A stretch of 64,000 bases of DNA from Marthasterias glacialis (GCA_911728455.2 OU452222.1:24108923-24172922); one strand, 5' to 3'; shown: positions 11,601 through 22,607, numbered from the stretch's first letter. Notes: generated by a model from the letters alone, not told the origin. A program made the numbers and translations.

Positions 11601-14600
11601 AGTGAGTGGTCGCGGTCGTCTAGCCCAAACGTTCCGTCCTGCACTAGCGTTGCTCCGAATACCTAATTATACAAATATTGGATGCTTAATGAGTGTTATT
11701 CCATTTCACTAGGCGAAGTCGAGTGAAATGGAAAACCAGACTTCACTCAGTGATTTTACTTTGCTACAGACTATCTTTTCGTAATCGTGTTCCACCAGAT
11801 CAAAAGAGTCAAATACTATTTGCAACCCCCCCCCCAATAAAAAAATAAATAAAAAAATAAAAAAAACAGTGCTACTGCGTATTTTATTTTGTGTTTATTT
11901 ATTTGTTTTTTCTCTCAATTGTTCTTATCGTTGATTAAGAGTGCTATATAGTTTGTAAAATATTGTTTATGCAAAAGTTGCTTTGGATAACAAAAAAAAA
12001 TTACAATTCTTGAAGCTTCATGAAACCGTTAGCTCTGATTATATGCAACACGTTTTCAAGGAAGGAACGATTCAAAACAACATGTTGAGAACGTGGAGTG
12101 CTAATTTGTCTATGGTTTCTGTGACGAATTTCCCGTCGTCAGATTAAAAGAGACTACATGTCTGCCTGCCGTGGCGTTGACGGTTGAACCAGGAATAGCC
12201 ACCATTGAATTTCACTAAATTAAAGTCACGAAGAAGTTTCATAATGGACTATTAATTGCGATGTCAGTGTTACCAGGGCAACATCTTAAGGTAAACCTCT
12301 TTAAAAATATCAGCACAAATTCAGCCAGCCGAACCATTGGGTCAAATCAATATATTGTTCAATTGTTTTGCAATGGCGTTGAATGGGGAACCAGGCATAG
12401 CCATCATTTGATGTCACTAAATTAAATTCACGATGATGCATTATATTAAATGGCGAAGTCAGTGTTAGGGCTAACAGCCTAAGTTAAACCCATTTTTTTT
12501 TTAAATACAGCACAATTCCAGCCAGCCAAACAGCCGGGTTCAATAAATTTAGTGTACAATTGTTAATTGCTGATATTGCAGTTGCCATAATTGGGGTTGT
12601 TCCCCAGGACGTCTCCATGCACAAACAATTACGATTAGTAACATCAACATAAAAAAGGAACAGTACACAGAAATGTCAATCTGCGTTTCCAAGCGTATCG
12701 TTCTTTACGTAGTCACTCGTGGAGGGTTAACAAATTTCATTAAAAACCTCCTCGTTTTAAATGCTCCCTCCTCCCCTTTTTCGTCCTCATCCCCCCCCCC
12801 CTCCTTTGAGAGGACCATCAGAAATCTGAAAATCGAGTTATGGATAGCACTTGGTCGTCTATCTTGAAATAACCTGATCGGTTAGACTTTCACAGCCGCA
12901 GCTTACATCCCGCTAAAATTGCGGTTGTATTTTAGATATGTTTTCTCTGGTAAACATTTTGCAGAATTACTTCGCTTCCGTATTTAAGTCTCGATTTGTT
13001 AATTCACACTATAAGCCATTATTCGTGCTGTTGCCACCGTCTCACCTACCAACACGTGCTAGGTAATAATTTAAATATCGGATGCACATGAGCGCACTAA
13101 CACATAATAATCGCGGCGTTAAATCTGGACTATTCCATGGAAAAGCCATCATTATTTCACCCAGTGCTTTGTAATGATTATTAAGAGCGTTACTGCAAAA
13201 AACAGAAACAGTCACATTCGTGCAAAAGTTGTATTGAGGTAATATGCGTATTTAAAACAAGTTCTGGAAATGTAAGATTTTATTTAGATATAATTGTAAG
13301 CACATGAACAATTTTGGTCAAAACTCTTGTTTTCGCCATAACTTTTGTATTTTTCGTCCGAATGTTTTGAAACTTGGCAAACTTGTACATTTTAACAAGA
13401 TCAATCTAAGTTGAACCCAATTAAGTTACTGGAGTCACTTTTGAGGGCTTTATAATCCATTAATTTATCCCATTTTGGGATGATACAACGGCCATGTACG
13501 TACGTATTGTACGTGTAACACAACCATATCGATGGAGAGCCATTATACAGTTTCCTAATGACTGTCGTTTATCTTATATGGTTTAAAATCTCAAACACTG
13601 TAAATGATCAGCAAGTTCCATAATAATCTGAACTGGTACCACCACACATATCTCTGGCTATTAATCATTGTCACTATCCTGCGTAACTATTCTGACTTTT
13701 GCCGTAATATATTCAGGATGTTTGCAATCAATAACTAATACATGGGTTAGCTGTTACCATTTGTTTGACCTTGATTCACACGATTTTAATGTTTTTTAGT
13801 GATTTTTCTGGACTTTTTGAACATAATTTGCACTTGTTTTTGATTATTTTTGGCCAGAAAAGTGATATTGATGAGTCGCCTGATAGTCTGAAATCCTTTT
13901 GGGAATTCAAAATAGCCACCATTTGGCAGCAATCTTGGATTTTGTTTGTTTTGAGCCTGGAATTAGGGGGTCATATGTCATTTTTTTTTTACAATATTGT
14001 TTTTTTCAACACGCTTATTTCTTACTTACCAGACCAACACATAATTTTAGTTTGTCAACCAAGCATTATTATTTCCAATGGGCCAGCCATTTCGATTGTA
14101 CATTAAAAAACACGCAGAAAAAAACAGTTGTTCCCAAAAATGGGACAAATAATTGGAATACATCGCCCTAATGGTAACTCCGGTTATTAAATAAGGTTTG
14201 AGTAATATTGATCATGTTACAACACAAGTTTGCCTAGTTTCAGGAAATTTGGACATAAAATATAGAAATTATGGGGAAAACACAATTGTTGACCAAATAG
14301 GCTTAGCCTATAGGCAAATAACAGTCAAAAACGTCCATTAATGACATTTTTTTGAAAAATGGTTGACGTCATTGTGTAAAAATTGCTGAAACGGTTGTAT
14401 CAAATTTCACCAAAATCGCCGAGCGCTAGAGAATAGGGGGGGGGGGCTATGTGCCCTCCGCCCGGTCCCCAAACATCCTTAAAAAGCCCTGTCCTGAATG
14501 GGTGAAACAACCTTAGCTATATCATCAAGAGGTTGGACTTTTCATCCACCATCTAAAATCGGTATTCGGGATCGAGGGATCACAAATGAAAAACACTGCT

Positions 14601-14938
14601 AGCAATCAGTGTACCATTTGCTTTGTTTAAGCATGCAATTCGAGTATTAACTTTCATGAATCGATGTAATATTTTTTATTTATTTTTTTCCCATAACAAA
14701 TAAGTGTATGTTTTCAGTCAGTTACGGAATAAAGCTCAAGGTACACTCTCAAGTCTATACCTAAGTACGCAAGGTTGAAAACTACAAAAATGTGTGTAAT
14801 GATGATGGCGATATCAATTTTGATGACTTTCTTATTATAAGCAAACAAATAAAGGAAAATTCACTTACCAAAAAAGAAGGTTGATGTCATGAGAATCAGG
14901 AGAGCCAACACATGCGTGATGTGGTGAAGGGTGATCAT
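2461..14938 (-). CDS. Secreted protein with two F5/8 type C (discoidin) domains, 8 exons
   Basis: Exons on the minus strand are 14938-14869, 10437-10210, 9075-8953, 8805-8606, 6033-5889, 4508-4392, 4126-3927 and 2613-2461 with TAA stop. All borders are GT/AG and phases match, giving 1236 nt, 411 residues. Exon 1 starts at MITLHHITHV and is a hydrophobic signal peptide. Exon 2 gives a Cys-containing segment then a Thr/Ser/Pro-rich linker with repeated GKSTLP. Exons 3-5 and 6-8 each make one F5/8C domain with LGM.NGDI, ITASS, WIQVD, ITGLITQGYVG, YTVMYSS, FSGNSDGI, ARY.RI.PTSW and CCMFFEV. F5/8C domains bind carbohydrate or membrane phospholipid outside the cell; the ligand here is unknown. The last domain ends at EVIGCK, the usual end of this fold. 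Intron 1 is 4.4 kb. The two three-exon modules are very alike, so the second domain came from tandem duplication. Function in adhesion, clotting or immunity is inference. Confidence 0.85.
3455..3915. repeat. 0.42-kb dispersed repeat, copy 1
   Basis: Nearly the same sequence recurs at 16105-16575 and 55310-55755, all in one orientation, with a reverse fragment at 17769-17865. It has no intact ORF and no obvious terminal inverted repeats. It lies in the last intron of the discoidin gene beside the exon 7 donor. Confidence 0.8.
3927..4126 (-). CDS. Discoidin gene exon 7 (F5/8C domain 2, core)
   Basis: A 200-nt exon, same borders and phases as exon 4. It encodes the APWIQVDFND, ITGLITQGYVG and AYTVMYSSNSQSW blocks. 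The 0.42-kb repeat at 3455-3915 ends within about 12 bp of its donor. Confidence 0.85.
4392..4508 (-). CDS. Discoidin gene exon 6 (F5/8C domain 2, N-terminal part)
   Basis: A 117-nt phase 1-1 exon with acceptor ctccacag and donor gtaagt-like gtaag. It encodes LDKPLGMANGDIPDERITASS with an extra Cys pair (YCSNCYPP) before ARLNVNG. The acceptor has moved inward compared with exon 3: the two codons Cys-Ser before Thr-Asp of exon 3 are now intronic. Confidence 0.8.
4593..4926. mobile_element. MITE with 23-bp TIR (TGAGCAAGTTCGATCAAGG)
   Basis: The left end TGAGCAAGTTCGATCAAGG and following CACCA-like bases are exactly mirrored at 4904-4926. The 0.33-kb interior has no ORF. It is a non-autonomous DNA element in the intron before exon 6 of the discoidin gene. 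The superfamily is unclear because no sure target duplication is visible. Confidence 0.8.
5146..5305. repeat. Tandem duplication, about 77-bp unit, two diverged copies
   Basis: The motif AATTCAAGTCATGGAGTACG with its flanks recurs about 77 bp later as AATTCGAGTCATGGAGCAAG. Both copies continue into TAGTTCA.GGTT. It lies in an intron of the discoidin gene and is non-coding. Confidence 0.7.
5671..5878. mobile_element. Short TTAA-flanked MITE of the CCCTATCAGG family
   Basis: TTAA is followed by CCCTATCATGACC, and the right end reads CGGTCCCGATAGGG then TTAA. Total length is 208 bp with both TTAA duplications. The left part (CCCCGTAACTCTTTAACAC) jumps directly to the right-end block GACGTCATCATGTAGAAC, so this copy is an internal deletion of the longer relatives at 41640-42368 and 61650-62437. 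TTAA targets are used by piggyBac and Kolobok elements; which one mobilised it cannot be told. Confidence 0.85.
5889..6033 (-). CDS. Discoidin gene exon 5 (F5/8C domain 1, C-terminal part)
   Basis: A 145-nt exon, phase 0 to 1, acceptor tttcaacag, donor gtaagt. It encodes FSGNSDGINSVTVKFDEAV, ARYLRILPTSW and CCMFFEVLG. A TTAA-flanked MITE (5671-5878) lies only 10 bp from its donor. Confidence 0.85.
6664..6793. mobile_element. Hairpin MITE (AGTGCACGT ends)
   Basis: A near-palindrome of 130 bp: AGTGCACG...GACCAGGAGAGGGTC is mirrored by GACCCTCTCCTGGTC...CGTGCACT. Even the central loop is partly self-complementary. The apparent ORFs on both strands are artefacts of this symmetry. Confidence 0.85.
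7257..7560 (-). mobile_element. tRNA-derived SINE, minus strand
   Basis: On the minus strand the B-box block GTGTGGGTTCGAGTCC follows an A-box-like GTGGTCAAGCGGTCTAAC. The body contains CTTAACCATTATTGATTCGTCC, GAGACGTAAAGCC and TGTAATGCAC. The same body occurs on the plus strand at 49650-49990. It lies in the 2.6-kb intron between exons 4 and 5 of the discoidin gene. Confidence 0.75.
8606..8805 (-). CDS. Discoidin gene exon 4 (F5/8C domain 1, core)
   Basis: A 200-nt exon (phase 1 to 0), acceptor aacag, donor gtattg. It encodes AYPWCAGSTDSGPWIQVDL, ITGLITQGYVG and YTVMYSSNSQSW, the central beta strands of the domain. It is almost identical in layout to exon 7. Confidence 0.85.
8953..9075 (-). 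CDS. Discoidin gene exon 3 (F5/8C domain 1, N-terminal part)
   Basis: A 123-nt phase 1-1 exon, acceptor ctctag, donor gtataa. It encodes the conserved start of the fold: Cys, then ERPLGMENGDI, ITASS and ARLNVNG. It is paralogous to exon 6. Confidence 0.8.
10210..10437 (-). CDS. Discoidin gene exon 2 (linker)
   Basis: A 228-nt phase 1-1 exon between acceptor tatag and donor gtaagt. It encodes a segment with two cysteines and a YYGPVPKPDPGQPY stretch, then a Ser/Thr-rich tail with two GKSTLP repeats that looks O-glycosylated. I do not recognise a domain in the first half. Confidence 0.75.
11340..11625. repeat. Dispersed repeat, inverted partner at 19108-19440
   Basis: Blocks such as GTTATTTTGTTTGTAATGTAGGCC and TTTGAAGCT... 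on one strand recur on the opposite strand at 19108-19440 in reversed order. Both copies are diverged and carry no ORF. Confidence 0.75.
12170..12560. repeat. Diverged tandem duplication, about 200-bp unit
   Basis: The order AACCAGG.ATAGCCA, ATTTCACTAAATTAAA.TCACGA, CAGTGTTA and CAGCACAA.TCCAGCCAGCC appears twice in a row. It is non-coding intronic sequence. Confidence 0.75.
13765..14500 (+). mobile_element. Degenerate TTAA-family repeat copy
   Basis: Matches internal blocks shared with 41640-42368 and 61730-62437: TTTTTGAACATAATTT, GCCAGAAAAGTGAT, AGCCTG.AATTAGGGGGT, and the G-tract followed by CTATGTGCC near the right end. The right terminus has decayed to CCTGTCCTGAATGGG. The apparent 113-codon ORF in it is not conserved in the other copies. 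Confidence 0.7.
14869..14938 (-). CDS. Discoidin gene exon 1 (signal peptide)
   Basis: The ATG opens a 23-codon run rich in Leu, Ile, Met and Phe, ending TFFF, then the donor G|gtaagt. The split codon joins exon 2 to give Ala, then Asp-Ile-Cys. The hydrophobic core and small residue at the junction fit a cleaved signal peptide. The phase is 1, as for most exons of the gene. Confidence 0.75.
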
Positions 14939-15148
14939 GATAGATGAGGAATATCTACCCGTTAGATTGATACACGAATCGCATGCACTGAAGCCAAGTT
15001 TCGTGTTACAGTTCCACTGATGTAATGCAACGCAGCTTCAACCCTCAAACGCAGCATGGACTCTGACGGTCAGTCTGGACAACGGGTCCGAGGAAGTCAC
15101 GTGATCGACACTCCCTACTGGCTCTGCGTGATGGTATTTGTACAGCCA
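14939..15148 (-). promoter_or_regulatory. Probable 5' UTR and promoter region of the discoidin gene
   Basis: This is the sequence immediately upstream of the signal-peptide exon. It is less AT-rich than the surroundings and contains CACGTGA (E-box-like) near 15098. I see no convincing TATA box. The call rests on position only. Confidence 0.3.
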
Positions 15149-16104
15149 TGGGGACCTTTTTTCTCAGTGGTATCATGTTTCTGTTAGCATCATTTTATTA
15201 CAAGACATTTAAACAACAGCAATCGATTGCTTTTCTTCTTCCGAAGCAGCATACACTGAATGTAACTGTTAACCGTACACATTTAAAGCTACAGCCTATT
15301 ATTCTACAAAATACTACAATAAAGTGTTTATTGGGTAAATTCCAACGGGTACATCTTACAGGTGTCCGCACTTATATTATTTGACGTGGGCAAACCAAAT
15401 CGTATAGAGCGCCGAAGGCGCAAGACGGGGAACTTCTAGAGCTCTATCTATTGTTGGAACGTGAAATGTGCACAGGCGCCATTTCAGCAAGTGAATGTTT
15501 TGTTTCTGATTGTAAGTACTGGTCATTGTCAGCTCTAGTCTGCACTGATCTATTGTTATATCAAAAGAGTTACTTCCTGAAATGGCGTCCAGTGGGACTT
15601 GACTTTTTTAGCCTGAGTTCCACATCTTGCACCTTCAGCGCCCTATAATCCTTGGGGTAAACTAACTCAGACGATGGTGAAACAAACCAACTGGGTCGTC
15701 AGCGTCGACTTTAAGCTACGTCACGGGTTGATTTTACCGTCGCGCGATCATCGGTTTACGACCACGGCTGAGGATATCCAACACGGGGTTTGTTAGGTAA
15801 AAATAAGTTAACCAACATTGGCGGCACTGGCCCTTTAAATGTCAGTTGATTTTAATTGTTAAAGACAAACTTTTTTAAAAGACTTTAGATCCTACCAAGA
15901 AAAACATAATCGTGACTTTGTTGTTTTGCCTTGCTCTGCTCAACCAGGCCTTGCCCTGTCATTGCCCTTCCCTGCCCCTAAATGTTCATCTGGTATTGAA
16001 TAAGTCGGTTTGGGTTGCTGCGGATTGAAAAAAAGAGCAGGATTTTTGCCTGTAAAATCCGCAGGTATTCCTAGCTAACGTGCGCCACACAGCTTATAAC
16101 GATT

Positions 16105-16575
16105 AAAACCCTCGCAGCAGCGGGTGACAAAAAATAATCCAAGTGTTACCAAATATGGTCATAATTTTTTTTTATTGTGCCAATAAGGCCAAGATTCCAT
16201 GTAATCCTCACCCCTGGTATACCCCACAAGCCTGTAGACTCCCATTGGCCAGACCTCAACCAATGCAGAGTAAGGAGTGTTGAAAGACAGCAGCCACCTG
16301 TCTCAGTGTAGTAATTGACTGACCTTGTGGCTAAGAATCCTTGGCACAGGGCGGTATGCAATTTGTGAAAACAGCTTGTGCGGCACGTGGATCTTAATTA
16401 AATAACACAAGTCAAGTCTTGACTGGCACTCCAATTCACCCCCACAGTGATTTATGATGGCTTTGGGCTTGCAGGTTGGGTTATTGACCTTAAAGACAGG
16501 GCGGACGAAGTTTTATCCTCCTGGATCCAGTGAAGTTGTTGATTTTTGGAGCTGCTCCAAGAGATTTAACAAGTT
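16105..16575. repeat. 0.42-kb dispersed repeat, copy 2
   Basis: Very similar to 3455-3915 and 55310-55755. Its insertion splits the block that is continuous at 145-560, giving a relative age: the block is older than this insertion. The reverse piece at 17769-17865 carries only its right end. Confidence 0.8.
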
Positions 16576-19107
16576 ATTAATACATTAAACTCATTTTACA
16601 ATTTGTTGTTGAATTCTTCCGTGACAAAGTGATACACAGTGCATAGAAAATAAAAGAGTAAATCCAAGTTATCATAACTAACATAGTAAAACACATCCGT
16701 CAGTGTTAATCTGAAAGTTGAGCTATACAACATTACTGTGTCACATTCATAGTACTTAGTGTTAGAAATATGTCATTTGACATCTAGAAGTGGCGAGCAA
16801 TTACGAACAACTTATTACTTACACAATCTTAGATGATGAATTCCACCATTTCCGTGTATCTAATTTTGATTTTTTTTCCACCGTTCTTTTATCATTATGC
16901 ATTTTTCCTAAATGTCATTGTTTTAACACATGAAACTTGTGAGCGTTCGAACTTCGATCATACAAAAAACATGACGTCAACATTGCGTCACCGTTTATAT
17001 ATATATATATATTTGTATTTTTTATTATTCTTGGCGAGCCGATTTCAGTACTCAAGGTGCAGTGATACCCAAATTTAAATGCTTGTCGAGCACCGCAACC
17101 GACTGTCACTTACACCCAAACGGTCTTTTATTGATACTAATGAAAACTGTTGCATTTCGCGTGTTTACATCGTTTAAGCCGTGCATACAACAGCATATCG
17201 GGCCTGAAAACTATCCGAAAAACCAGTCACAGTACCAGATTGATCACACCCCCTGTTGGCTATAACAAAGTATCCTATAATGGGAAAATTCGTTAAATTA
17301 TAGATCGTTTATGTTCTGTGCGGTATAGCTATGTAGACATGCTGTGTAGTCAAATTGAACTGTTTGCAACCAGACTGCATGCTGTATGCCTGTGTTTTGA
17401 CGATAGTTTGACGATGGTTTGACTCACACGTATGGACACGGTGGATTGTTTATTATGACCGAGTGTATGTGTCTTCCCGCGACAGTAAATTAAACTGATG
17501 CCTCTGATCCCGCTTGTAAAGTAAGAACAAACTGTGGTCTTGATAATGTTAGCAACTGCAGTTTGTATTAAAATGTTGTTTGCTCTAATGTTGGAGAATT
17601 GCAAGACCTTCGGTGTCCTTTTAATCGAATGAGGATACATCACTGCTAATGTGTTATGTACTAAAAGGGGATAATGATTGTGTACTAAAACAGTTACTAC
17701 CGTTGCGAAATCGTACGTAACACCATCTCTCTCCAGTACCGTATTTGTTTTATTTATTATCTCTTCGAGCAGCTCCAAAAGTCAACAACTTCGCTGGATC
17801 CAGGAGGATAAAATTTCGTCCACTCTGTCTTTAAGGTCAATAACCCACCCTGCAAGGCGAATACGCGTGATTGTAAATATTTATTGTTTACATAGTGACG
17901 AATACGCTCAAGACATTAAGAATATTTAAACAGTATATTTTCCCCCAGAATTATATATGGGTACATGACAGGACAATATCCCTTAACACACTAATACAGA
18001 AGTCTGATCAATTTGTTGTTAAACGAACTGCGAAACTGCAGTGAAAAGTTGACCAAATTAAAAATCGATTTACTCGAAACGTGCGAATTGTAGCAACATT
18101 TAAAAGACAGTCATGCTATGCATTTTTTTTATATTATCTTTCGTACATTAAGCTTTCGTTATATTAAGCTTTCGTATAACCTCCTGTTCAATACAATTAT
18201 TCTTAAATAACAGGTTATTTATGTTTAGAAATAGTTACTCATAAGGGATTAATGATATCCTCTCAGCAAATGCTAATTATTATGTAGATTTTATTGTTTT
18301 AATTGTTAAAACTAACACACAATGAACAGGCTTTGCCTGGCATCAAATGCCTGTACCAATTTATTGCTAAAGCATTATTTTGTTGTCAGTATCATCATGA
18401 TGAATACAAATTATATTTAGTTATATCAAAATGAGCTAGTGGATCAAAAGCCATCTAAAAAAAGCAATATTCAACAGCTTGTTGTTGGTAAGAGCTAACG
18501 TCGCGTAATTAAAATTATCGTTAACAAAACAACTGCGTAGGGGAATTTAATTCGAAGTTGATTAAAATGCTTGCCTTTGAACTGCCCAGTTGGTACAGTT
18601 ACTTTGTTTTACCATAGGATTGTCAATTTCACCAACAATTAATTTAAAATCCATTAAATTATCATTTTATTCCCTAATTAAATCAAACTAGGGTTTATCT
18701 CTAGCTTTTTACACCACTTGCGTTTTTGTGCACGCATGACTTCGTTCTTTTTATTCAGGTTCGTCTTAGTCATTCAAGACTTTATTTTGTCTTAGAATGG
18801 TTCAGTTGAATACATTTGGGGCTCAATATACGGCTGGGTGTACCCCCTCCCTCCTCCCCCGCCATTGTGTCTTCATTGTGGTTTGAAAATCTCTGGAACT
18901 CTTTAAGGATTTTTTTGTACAAGAGGGGAAGAGTGTGTTAGATAATGTTCTGAGAACGATCTAGGTAATGGACAGAGGTTGTACCAGAGACCTTCGAGTG
19001 GCTGAATAAAGCCAGTAAGGACGGTTCCAGGTTCCAGCAAGTCTGGCAAATTGTACAAGTACGTATAAATGTGCGCGATGTGTACAAGTGCACGACGGAA
19101 CATTTAG

Positions 19108-19440
19108 GCCAGACGACGGCGATCACACACTTTTTTCAATACAATAATTATTTCAAAGTTTTGAAGCTGAATCATCCAAAGAAATTGCTTTCCAATACTG
19201 TGTGATTCCTTTGCCTAATTGAAATTTCGCAAGGGCTATATATAAATGTTCACTTTTCCAATGTTCTTTGCCCCCTTTTTTTTTACAGCGATTTAGGCCT
19301 ACATTACAAACAAAATAACAGGCGGGTGGCTACATAGTCGTCCAACGCCGGTAGTGCATAACTCAAAATAAACCTTTTTTTTTAGTAGATTAGTGGTACC
19401 GTAGTTTATGAAACAGTAATATTATTAATATCATTGTCAG
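19108..19440. repeat. Dispersed repeat, inverted copy of 11340-11625
   Basis: Reads as the reverse complement of 11340-11625, with shared blocks TAGGCCTACATTACAAACAAA and GCCGGTAGTGCATAA. No coding capacity. Confidence 0.75.
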
Positions 19441-20398
19441 TGTCAGAATTAGACCCATTCTAATGAGTAAGATATTTATTTTACAGGGGCAGTATTCTAA
19501 TGATTATGAATTTTCCCTCCCATAGGTCGTGAACTCTTCTTTTTATGCTCTTGAGGGAGTAACATGTATGTTTTGAGAGAGAGACTGAATTGAGTAAAGT
19601 GCTTATGATCTCAAAGTGTCGCGCTAACATTAAAAACCCTTTGAGAACCGTTGCTGTGCTGCAATATTACTGCCAAATCAGAAACAGATTGTCAGGCCGT
19701 TTTGTTTTTAGCAATTGATTGGAAGCTGAAAGCTGAAGCGGCAGAGACCAGCAATTTAAGTTGGAAACGGGAGGAAATCGTAAGTTGAATTGCCTTGTAT
19801 TGTAAGGGTATTGATTCCTAAAAAGTGTTGGTTTTTTTTAGTTAGAAATATTGAAGCATTGTTTTCCAAAAGCCTTGCAATGTGTAAACATTTTGAATTT
19901 GTGGCTCACAATTTTTGGAATAAGAACTCAGATAAAAGAATGATTTGAGAAGTAGGCATTTAACAAAGTTAATGAGAGCAACAGGCATTATTGTATCGGT
20001 TTCAACAACTATTTTATAGATAGGTATGATGCGGGTATAAAAAACCCTCCTAGACGGAGATCCTAGAGAGTAGAGTGTGACGTCAGCGTCCCCTCTTGAC
20101 GGCCAAAGACGTGAAAGGAAGGCAGGAGAGATTGTCCATATGTGTACCAGTGTGTACTTTGGAGTGAAACATTTTGAAAGAGTGATAAAGCTGTGGTAGT
20201 CGCCTCTTGAAACGGAGAACCAAATTAACAATTGGACAAAATCACGGTGGGCCAGTTTTAAACTGTGATTATTTAGAGTTTCCTTTTCGAATTGTAGTTG
20301 GATCGGAGGATAAGTGCCAAACCACTGAATAACTTTTGATTAAGTATTGTTTTGGTTAACTGACTTAAAACCATTTTCATGTGATCTCAATTGTGAAT

Positions 20399-20475
20399 AT
20401 AGTAACCAACTGGTAGTAGTAACCAACTGGTAGTAGTAACCAACTGGTAGTAGTAACCAACTGGTAGTAGTAACC
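20399..20475. repeat. 17-bp tandem repeat (AACCAACTGGTAGTAGT)
   Basis: Four to five head-to-tail copies of AACCAACTGGTAGTAGT, almost identical, then decayed units such as AACCCACTACAGT and AACTAACTACAGT to about 20530. A minisatellite in intergenic DNA. Confidence 0.9.
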
Positions 20476-22467
20476 CACTACAGTTGCAGTAAGAAACTAG
20501 TTTGTAGTAACTAACTACAGTCGTAGCAGCAATCAACACTTAAATGTGATCATTAGCAGTTGTGGCAACAAACACATGTTTATAGTGACCCAAAGCTAGT
20601 GTATGTCACCAACAGCACTTCCAGAACTGTGCTTGCATTCACCACAAGCCTGAAGCTTTTGTAGCGAGCCTGTAAACGTGCCCGATGCACTCTGGGAAAC
20701 TACAACACTCCAAGGACGTGACCTTACACTGTCTTAGTGTGCTTTTACTTATACACTACTAGAATGTGCTGTCACTCTTGCCACAAGCCAAAGCTTTTGC
20801 GACCGGTAACCACACTAGCGTGTCACAAAAAACCAATCCCCCCCCCCCCCCCTTAAAATGTATACACATACTTACCACGATTTATGAAAGAACGGTGTCT
20901 AGGCACCTAGCCTACAACACACTTTGGAAGAATGAACGGAATAATATACAAGTTGTACAAGTGACGTTAACTTACGCTCTTGTCTGCTCCGCGAACTATT
21001 TACAGCACTTTGTTCGACCATGCTGCCGAAGCGCCCAAGCATGCTGTCTCAAGACTACAGTTCGCACGCGCACCCTGCCAGTCTGGGTCACCTTTGATAC
21101 CGACTTGAGGGAGCAATAGGCTGCAGTTGTTGTGGATATTTAACTGTGTTCATTTAGCTGAAAGTATGTATCATGCACAATGTATCATCATATTTGAGAA
21201 AACAAGTTTAGGGAGATATTGTCCAAAATAAGCCAAGGCGACACACCCAGACAAGCTGTAAGCTGTTGAACCGCACACGGCTGATGTAAGCATACATTCT
21301 AAACAATGACAACGAACTTTTACTTAAAAAAAAAAAAAAATAAAATAAATAGATTTTATAAATAAAGCAGCAACAAATTATGATGGTATAAATGCAAAAA
21401 GGAGTATAACAAAAACGAGACATTGAGTTAGCTCGGGTTTTTGCGTATCCTACTTCTGTTCTGGAATGGTATATCATTAGATTCATTAGAATTTTCATAA
21501 TTTTAGAGCATTTTATTTATTATTATTTTTTTATATGTAAGTACGTTTGTTTTTATCGAATTGTCTTCCTCTCTTCAATCAATCAAATTCAGCATTTGTA
21601 TAAAATAAACAAACCAAACTACAATTGTTTTGTCAGTATTTTTTCAACACTCGGTCCGAACACTGCGTTTTTTTTTACTTTTCTCAAAATATATTGAGGA
21701 TCAGAATTAAAAAAAGATTGAAACCGAGGTTATATGTTGCCATGGCAACCATTTGTTTTACCTTGAGTCAAACAATTGTACTGTTTTGTTCACTGATCTT
21801 AAAGGGGCCCACCGGCTCCGTTGGGCTATTTGGGCAACAAAATAGGCTAACATAATGACTTCAAAAGATTTCCAGGAATGGAGAAGAACGGTTCCTAAAA
21901 GAAACCATCAAATTTTGCTGTTTTCGAGCATTTTTCAAAAAAAACGATTTATCCGAACCCAAAAAGTGGTTCGGATAAATCACGTGATCTTCGGAGTTAG
22001 TTTTACTTCCAGCCGTATAAAAGTAAATTACTGAACCAAATTTAAATCTTTTTTTGTTTATAATTATTTATGAGTATTTGACCAAAAAGACTATGTATTC
22101 AGATTATTGATACAATTTGTAAATAATGATGAAAAATCGAACGTAATATTCGCATTCAGAGAGTCCGTGCAACCGAAGCGTGTTTTACGGCGCACCAGCG
22201 TGGGAGCTAGCGGAACGTAAACCTTGGGGCATATCTCGTATAGCCGGTGCCGTGTCTCGTGGGGCCAGAGAGACAAACCCCGGGCATGAACTCCCCAGCT
22301 TGCCGGTCTAGCCGTAAGCTTGGGAGCTTGTCGGAGGGGTAGGGAGCCAGACCAACAATTACGTTTTTTACGACTGTTTTAGTCTGTACCCCTAGCTATT
22401 ATCCCCTAACTATTGTAACGCGTTGCCTGCGTTACACACACGCGGGACGACGACGGGGAATGTTTAT

Positions 22468-22506
22468 CCATGGAGGTAGAAATTAGACTAATTTCTACCT
22501 CCATGG
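22468..22506. repeat. Perfect 39-bp palindrome
   Basis: Arms of 19 bp beginning CCATGGAGGTAGAAATTAG are perfect reverse complements around a single central base. It is probably the relic or end of a hairpin MITE. Confidence 0.85.
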
Positions 22507-22569
22507 TTTAACCCATACAGCTTATCTATCTGCTTCTATGATAGCTGCATAATGTCCACCCCCCCCCGC

Positions 22570-22570
22570 C

Positions 22571-22607
<37 letters not shown>

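Larger units (their letters stand above)
10438..14868 (-). other. Intron 1 of the discoidin gene, repeat-filled
   Basis: No exon candidate stands out in these 4.4 kb. Contents in order: a reverse right-end fragment of the TTAA-family (about 11066-11240), a dispersed repeat (11340-11625) whose inverted copy is at 19108-19440, a diverged 0.2-kb tandem duplication (12170-12560), a reverse TTAA-family fragment (13318-13470) and a longer forward one (13765-14500). Confidence 0.6.
15149..22460. other. Intergenic region with repeats, no defensible gene
   Basis: Short ORFs here lack codon bias or splice context. Contents: a repeat block matching 1-560 (15975-16870 and 17590-17680), copy 2 of the 0.42-kb repeat inside it (16105-16575), the inverted repeat copy (19108-19440), a 17-bp tandem array (20399-20475), a TTAA-family fragment (about 21640-21800) and a small hairpin with arms GATTTATCCGAACC (about 21946-21981). 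A comparatively GC-rich stretch of unknown nature is at 22140-22350. Confidence 0.55.

Noticed and set aside
13765..14171. ORFs of 113 and 90 codons
   Set aside because: They lie in a TTAA-family repeat and are not open in its other copies.
15148..15384. 78-codon ORF with hydrophobic start, divergent from the discoidin gene
   Set aside because: No domain, no donor in phase with other exons, AT-rich codon use like its surroundings.
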